A stretch of DNA of 9,971 nt from RUG14186 sp964644555 (GTDB lineage Bacteria; Bacillota; Clostridia; Eubacteriales; Anaerofustaceae): NCBI GenBank assembly GCA_964644555.1, contig CAZXWI010000057.1:1-9971 (forward strand), read 5' to 3'. Below, one piece after another: positions 5,875-9,971 of this stretch. The position numbers and the translations under genes were made by a program. The notes under the pieces were generated by a model that worked only from the letters and a program-made list of their open reading frames with translations, was not told where the DNA came from and did no database searches. How positions within the stretch are numbered: position 1 is the first letter of the stretch; every line of letters starts with the position of its first letter.

Positions 5875-6952
5875 CACTCGAAGCGCCTCCTTTAGCTTTA
5901 GTAAGGGCGTAGAGAATAACGCCGTTCTGAATAATCTGACGCATTGTATCAGAAATATCCGTACCTGCAAGCAAGTGGTTGGATACAGGCGGTGTTAAGA
6001 TAAGTAATCCTTGGAATAAGAATGTACCTAAAATAACATGACTGATCTTAGCTCTTCCCGTGGTAGCACCACCGATAAGAATAGCGGCAACGCACTGGAA
6101 ACCCATTGCAAGAGGTGAACTGTATGCCTGCAAGAAGCCGTAGCCCTGAGTATGTACGATAATTCCTATAGCACCAAGAACTGTTGAAAGAGCAATACCC
6201 TTTATACGCATCTGATTAACATTGATACCGTTTGCCTGAGCGAACTGCGGATTAACACCTACTGCCATGATAGCTTTACCTGTTTTTGTTTTGAAATACA
6301 AATGAACGAATAAGCACATCAAAAGCACAAAGATGATGATACCCGTAGGAATGTAAATTCCGCTTTCACCACCGATGTAGAATCCCCATGCATTGTTTAA
6401 TAAGCTGCCGAAACTGCTCTCCATGCTAACCTGGTTACGAACACCTACACCACCGAGAGGCCAAATGATTTCACCGCTTTTGAACGGAGCTTTAAACCAA
6501 AGTATACACATAAGGTAGATTATAGAATAACCGATGTATGTGGTAACGGTCATTTCAGAACCTTTAACGGCATTTAATACTTTACCATAAGCAATTCCCA
6601 CAAACCATGCAAGAACTGCCGAAACAACAACGGCAAAGAAGAATGATGCCCAAGGACCGAGGTTGCCGCCTACTTTTCTGGCAATGTCGAATTCGATTGC
6701 CAACAAAGTTCCCAATAAACCGCATACGATACCGAGCGATATACCGAAGTTAGGACCAATACCGCAGTTGATTGACGGAATCATGGCAAGAACCATAATA
6801 CCCCACATACCCCAATACTTAAGGATACTGCCGATATATGATGTTACATTAAGATCATTTACTACTGCGAGTAAAACGATAAATGCAAAGAATATACATA
6901 TAATCAAGCGTGGTACGCCGATTTTATTAATAACACTTTTTACTTTACTCAT
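5867..6952 (-). CDS. ABC transporter permease, BPD_transp_2 family (YufP/NupP-like)
   Basis: This 361-residue integral membrane protein is the first of two permeases, which should form a heterodimeric channel. About eight to ten hydrophobic segments are visible, for example 16-32, 46-60, 68-85, 102-122, 135-152, 202-220 and 252-268. Family signatures are FGISLGIVCGLLGTLL (69-84), KGSEMTVTTYIGY (130-142) and the ATPase-contact loop TGKAIMAVGVNPQFAQANGI (224-243). The ATG at 6952 has GGAGG 9 bases upstream and overlaps the ATPase stop by 8 bp in an ATGAGTAA arrangement, so translation is probably coupled. An in-frame start further upstream lies inside the ATPase gene and has no binding site. 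Homology suggests a nucleoside- or simple-sugar-type fold; the cargo is unknown. Confidence 0.9.
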   Translation of the reverse strand: MSKVKSVINKIGVPRLIICIFFAFIVLLAVVNDLNVTSYIGSILKYWGMWGIMVLAMIPSINCGIGPNFGISLGIVCGLLGTLLAIEFDIARKVGGNLGPWASFFFAVVVSAVLAWFVGIAYGKVLNAVKGSEMTVTTYIGYSIIYLMCILWFKAPFKSGEIIWPLGGVGVRNQVSMESSFGSLLNNAWGFYIGGESGIYIPTGIIIFVLLMCLFVHLYFKTKTGKAIMAVGVNPQFAQANGINVNQMRIKGIALSTVLGAIGIIVHTQGYGFLQAYSSPLAMGFQCVAAILIGGATTGRAKISHVILGTFLFQGLLILTPPVSNHLLAGTDISDTMRQIIQNGVILYALTKAKGGASSDE

Positions 6953-8537
6953 TACCTTGAACCTCCATACCTGACATTGCAAGACCGAAATCAGCATCGG
7001 ACGAATCAGGTTTCAAGATTCCGCTGATTTTACCATCCGAAACGATAGCAATACGATCACACAAACTGCGAAGTTCATTAAGTTCTGAACTTACCATAAT
7101 AATAGTTAAGCCCTCTTCTCTGTTGAGTTTAACAAGCATTTCGAGAACGAGTTTCTTAGCACCGATATCGATACCTCTGGTAGGCTCTGATACTATAAGA
7201 AGTTTCGGATTCATTGTAAGGGCTCTTGCCAAACATACTTTCTGCTGGTTACCGCCTGACAAACGACCTGCATATTGGTCGGGACCCGTACATCTGATGT
7301 CGAGTTCCTTTATCATTTTCTCTGTATGTGCTTTAGCTGCCTTTGTATCATAAAGCTTTACTACACCGTAATTTTTAAGGAAACGATTTTCAATTTCCAA
7401 AGCAGTGAATACAACATTCTGCTCAATGGATTCGTCCAAAAGAAGTCCGATTCCTCGTCTATCTTCGGAAACGAATGAAATACCCTTTTTAAGAGCATCA
7501 CCGAGTGTTTTCGGATTTATTATTTCGCCGTTGAATTCTATAGTACCACTTGTCGGGTAAAGCCCCATGATACCATTGGGAATACCGATTTTGCCCTGTC
7601 CTGCCAAACCGCCTATACCAATGATTTCACCTTTGTATACATCAAGGTCGATACCGCATACCTTTTCACCGGGCATGTCTACATAGTAATCACGAAGTTT
7701 GAGAAGTACATCTTCTTTGTTTACTTCATGTTCACCTGCATTATCAACAAGCTTTTCAACTTTACGACCGATCATCATTTCTGCGATTTCGGCACTTGTT
7801 GTATCTTTTGTTCTGAGAGAGTCAACAAATGTACCATCACGGAGAATTGTAATTCCGTCTGTTACTGCAATAACTTCGTCGATTCTGTGTGTAATGAAGA
7901 TGATAGCAATGCCTTTTGATGCGATTACTCTCATAGTATCGAGAAGTCTGTCTGCTTCGCTTTCCGTAAGAACTGCTGTAGGTTCGTCAAAAATAAGTAA
8001 TTTAACGCCTGTTTTATCAATTTCACGAGCAATTTCAACAAACTGCATATAGCCTACGGGGAGACCTTTTACCATTGTGTACTCATCGATTCCAAGACCG
8101 ATGGTATCCAATGCTTTTCTGGCATCTTCAGCCATTTGTTTTTCATTAAGTCTTTCAAGTGATTTGCCGAAAACAGAACTTACTACAGTAGGTTCTGTGA
8201 TTTCACGACCAAGCTTAATGTTTTCAACGATATTAAATCCCGGAATGAGCATGAATTCCTGATGAACCATACCGATACCGAGTTCCATTGCTTTTTGAGG
8301 GTTATTGATATCAACAACTTCGCCGTTGAATTCTATAGTACCCGTAAAGCCACCGGTATTATGGATAACCGGCATACCGAAAAGAATATTCATCAATGTG
8401 GATTTTCCTGCACCATTTTCACCCATGAGTGCATGAATTTCTCCGGGTGCAACCTTAAGATGTACATCTTTAAGCACCTTATTTCCGAAATATTCTTTGG
8501 AGATGTTTTCCATCTTCAAGATATATTGTTCTTCCAT
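6945..8537 (-). CDS. ABC transporter ATPase with two nucleotide-binding domains (RbsA/NupO-like)
   Basis: This 530-residue protein powers import and carries two fused ABC domains. Domain 1 has an intact Walker A GENGAGKST (39-47), Walker B LLIFDEP (180-186) and the H-loop H217 (ITHRID), but its signature is altered to LPVGYMQ (159-165). Domain 2 has a degenerate Walker A GLAGQGKIGI (310-319), a perfect signature LSGGNQQKV (426-434), Walker B reading LLIVSEPTRG with serine in place of the usual aspartate, and serine at the H-loop position (VSSELNEL). One composite ATP site (Walker A of domain 1 plus signature of domain 2) should therefore be active and the other mostly structural, as in the sugar and nucleoside class. 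AGAGG lies 7 bases before the ATG. A structured leader separates it from the binding-protein gene. Confidence 0.95.
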   Translation of the reverse strand: MEEQYILKMENISKEYFGNKVLKDVHLKVAPGEIHALMGENGAGKSTLMNILFGMPVIHNTGGFTGTIEFNGEVVDINNPQKAMELGIGMVHQEFMLIPGFNIVENIKLGREITEPTVVSSVFGKSLERLNEKQMAEDARKALDTIGLGIDEYTMVKGLPVGYMQFVEIAREIDKTGVKLLIFDEPTAVLTESEADRLLDTMRVIASKGIAIIFITHRIDEVIAVTDGITILRDGTFVDSLRTKDTTSAEIAEMMIGRKVEKLVDNAGEHEVNKEDVLLKLRDYYVDMPGEKVCGIDLDVYKGEIIGIGGLAGQGKIGIPNGIMGLYPTSGTIEFNGEIINPKTLGDALKKGISFVSEDRRGIGLLLDESIEQNVVFTALEIENRFLKNYGVVKLYDTKAAKAHTEKMIKELDIRCTGPDQYAGRLSGGNQQKVCLARALTMNPKLLIVSEPTRGIDIGAKKLVLEMLVKLNREEGLTIIMVSSELNELRSLCDRIAIVSDGKISGILKPDSSDADFGLAMSGMEVQGNE

Positions 8538-8555
8538 ACTGTTACCTCTTTAGTA

Positions 8556-8654
8556 AATACTGAACAATCCCCACGGAATCGTTCATTGTGTAAATCTACC
8601 ATTTTTCCATGGTGAATTACTCAGTATTCACCATTTTATTTTACATTTTTCCAT
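8556..8654 (-). promoter_or_regulatory. Structured leader of the ATPase gene with nested repeats
   Basis: Four elements are visible. A 9-bp perfect inverted repeat pairs ATGGTGAAT (8609-8617) with ATTCACCAT (8626-8634) across an 8-base spacer. An 11-bp direct repeat, plus-strand CATTTTTCCAT, occurs at 8600-8610 and 8644-8654, flanking the inverted repeat. A second stem of 10 bp with two G-U pairs joins 8562-8571 and 8575-8584 around a 3-base loop. Finally, AATACTGA (8621-8628, minus strand) is perfectly complementary to TCAGTATT (8556-8563), in competition with both hairpins. This could be an operator cluster or an RNA switch controlling the ATPase and permeases. No known riboswitch class was recognised. 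Confidence 0.45.
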
Positions 8655-8674
8655 TGTCTGCAATCAGCTAACAT

Positions 8675-8715
8675 AAAAAAATTCCAGATGCACCCACTTT
8701 CAGTGGGCGCACCTG
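8675..8715 (-). terminator. Strong terminator between the binding-protein gene and the ATPase gene
   Basis: On the minus strand CAGGTGCGCCCACT (8702-8715) pairs with AGTGGGTGCATCTG over 14 bp with two G-U pairs and a 3-base loop, followed by GAATTTTTTT (T run 8675-8681). It sits about 35 bp after the lipoprotein gene. Such intra-operon terminators let the binding protein be made in excess over the membrane components. If termination is complete, the downstream genes need another promoter, which I could not identify with confidence. Confidence 0.9.
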
Positions 8716-8748
8716 CATTTTTCAACTTTTGATCTGCTTATCTAAAAC

Positions 8749-9867
8749 TTAGAAGTTGTAGAACGGGCAAAGAATCATGAAGAAGTTGTCGAGTTCGCCG
8801 TTTTCATCTGAGTAGTGTGTAATTGTTGTTGCATCATCGCCGATAGCTTTTAATTCAGCGAGTAAAGCAGTTTCATCACATTTTTCTGTGATATCACCTT
8901 CGATGTATTTGATAGCATATTCAACACCTGCTTCGATCATCATCATGTTGATGGGTACTTCCCATGTTGACATACGACCTGTGTTACCATATTCAGCAAC
9001 TTTAGCTGTGATCTGGTCTAACATGTACTGTACATCGACTTCATGACCTTCTGTTGAGATGTTGAATGCTCCCGGATATCCGTGGTAAGGTGACGGGCAG
9101 CACTGCTGAGGATAGATAGCGCCGAGTTCAGCACACTGAAGAATGAGTGCCGGCTGCATACCGCAGTTTGTGCAGAAGAATGCTGTGTCTTTACCATATT
9201 TGTCAACATAAACTTTGATGTTTTCTGTAATCCAAGCCTGAGCACCTGCTGTACCTGCATCGCCTGATGGATCCGGAGCTGTAGCTTCTACGTATTCGAT
9301 ACCGTATTTAGCGCAGTTTTCTTTGAAGAGAGCCTGACGAGCTGAGATTGTAGCATAACCGAGGTGGCGTTCGAATGAAACATGTACGAATGTTTTAGCT
9401 CCCATTTTGTTAGCCTGTTCGATGATTGTTGTACCCATTGAGATTTCGTCAACGAGCATAACGATGTCTGCTGCTGCTGCGATAACTGCAGGATCTTCAG
9501 CTGCAACACCTGTGATAAAGAGAATATCATCACGTGTTTCTTTAACTTTGTTGATTGCTGCTGTTGCACCAGGAACTGCCTGTACGAAAACGATAGCTTT
9601 TACATCAGGATCAGCTGCCATGTTTGTAACTGTAGCAATTGTCTGCTCTGTTTCTGTTGAGAAGTTATCGGGATATGTAGCTGTAACGATCATATCGCCA
9701 TATTTTTCTTTCATATTCTGAGCAGCCATGTACTCTTCTTCACCCTGTGAAACAGTACCGGTAACAATACCGATTTTGTATTCGGGTGCATTGCTTGAGC
9801 CGCCACCGCAAGCTGCGAAGCTAACTACTAAAGCAATTACAAGCAAAATGCTAACTAACTTTTTCAT
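8749..9867 (-). CDS. DUF3798-family lipoprotein, presumed substrate-binding protein of the ABC importer
   Basis: This 372-residue protein begins MKKLVSILLVIALVVSFAAC with a lipobox-like end, so C20 should be lipidated and the protein anchored outside the membrane. The mature part shows hallmarks I associate with DUF3798: YKIGIVTGTVSQGEEEY (30-46), YPDNFSTETEQTI (65-77), the VQAVPG turn (95-100), KTFVHVSFERHLGY (158-171) and QQCCPSPYHGYPGA (254-267). The opening strand and alternating alpha/beta pattern resemble a periplasmic-binding fold. It is cysteine-rich after the lipobox: C185, C232 and C235 (FCTNCGM), C245, C256, C257, C330 and C367. The ATG at 9867 has GGAGG 8 bases upstream; a longer in-frame start would spoil the signal peptide. 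A heavy GCT and GCA alanine codon bias suggests high expression. The ligand is unknown. Confidence 0.85.
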   Translation of the reverse strand: MKKLVSILLVIALVVSFAACGGGSSNAPEYKIGIVTGTVSQGEEEYMAAQNMKEKYGDMIVTATYPDNFSTETEQTIATVTNMAADPDVKAIVFVQAVPGATAAINKVKETRDDILFITGVAAEDPAVIAAAADIVMLVDEISMGTTIIEQANKMGAKTFVHVSFERHLGYATISARQALFKENCAKYGIEYVEATAPDPSGDAGTAGAQAWITENIKVYVDKYGKDTAFFCTNCGMQPALILQCAELGAIYPQQCCPSPYHGYPGAFNISTEGHEVDVQYMLDQITAKVAEYGNTGRMSTWEVPINMMMIEAGVEYAIKYIEGDITEKCDETALLAELKAIGDDATTITHYSDENGELDNFFMILCPFYNF

Positions 9868-9931
9868 TTTACTTTCCTCCATTAAAATTAATTTTCGTCT
9901 TATGCCTTTCGATAACATAACCGATTTAATT

Positions 9932-9960
9932 ATTTTACCCTAATTTGCTTTTTTTTTCAA
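9932..9960 (-). promoter_or_regulatory. Promoter of the ABC importer operon
   Basis: The minus strand has TTGAAA (9955-9960), a 17-bp spacer and TAAAAT (9932-9937). Both boxes match the sigma-A consensus in five of six positions. Transcription should begin near 9925, giving a leader of about 58 bases before the lipoprotein start. An A tract lies in the spacer next to the -35 box. Confidence 0.8.
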
Positions 9961-9971
9961 GTATATAAAGA

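Noticed and set aside
9288..9569. A glutamine-rich minus-strand frame (starting MQQQQS)
   Set aside because: It is an out-of-frame reading of GCT/GCA alanine codons in the DUF3798 gene. The same codon bias explains it fully.
439..9867. A single functional cluster linking the AOR genes and the ABC importer
   Set aside because: The acetyltransferase and the rpsF-ssb-rpsR operon lie between them, with separate promoters and strong terminators, so the sequence gives no evidence of shared function.

Overview
The window looks like a chromosomal piece of an AT-rich, anaerobic, low-GC Gram-positive bacterium of the Clostridia type. The evidence is the strong AGGAGG-type ribosome binding sites, the zinc-ribbon form of ribosomal protein S18, a tungsten aldehyde oxidoreductase, and a lipoprotein-type ABC binding protein. 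All ten recognised genes are on the minus strand, so the text below runs from the right edge (upstream) to the left edge (downstream).

Right part (about 9960 to 4333): an ABC importer operon. A good sigma-A type promoter drives a DUF3798-family lipoprotein (the presumed binding protein). A strong hairpin terminator and a structured leader of about 140 bp follow. Then come a double-domain ATPase of the RbsA/NupO type and two BPD_transp_2-type permeases. The last three genes overlap each other by 8 bp and end at a clear terminator. The substrate is unknown. This is the least characterised system in the window.

Middle (about 4265 to 2570): a GNAT acetyltransferase gene whose extended -10 box sits exactly where it would give a leaderless mRNA. 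The conserved rpsF-ssb-rpsR operon (S6, single-strand DNA binding protein, S18) follows, with its own promoter, a leader hairpin and a terminator.

Left part (about 2404 to 149): a leader that matches the molybdenum/tungsten cofactor (Moco/Tuco) riboswitch class, followed by an aldehyde:ferredoxin oxidoreductase (AOR) gene and a small MoaD/ThiS-type sulfur carrier gene. The riboswitch would sense the metal-pterin cofactor and control the enzyme that uses it. The MoaD-like protein probably supplies the dithiolene sulfur for that cofactor. A 9-bp complementarity between the aptamer core and the AOR ribosome binding site suggests a translational ON switch.

Left edge: a second strong promoter (TTGACA, 17 bp, TAAAAT) points out of the window towards a gene that is not visible. 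No CRISPR array, tRNA, rRNA, insertion sequence or phage gene was seen.
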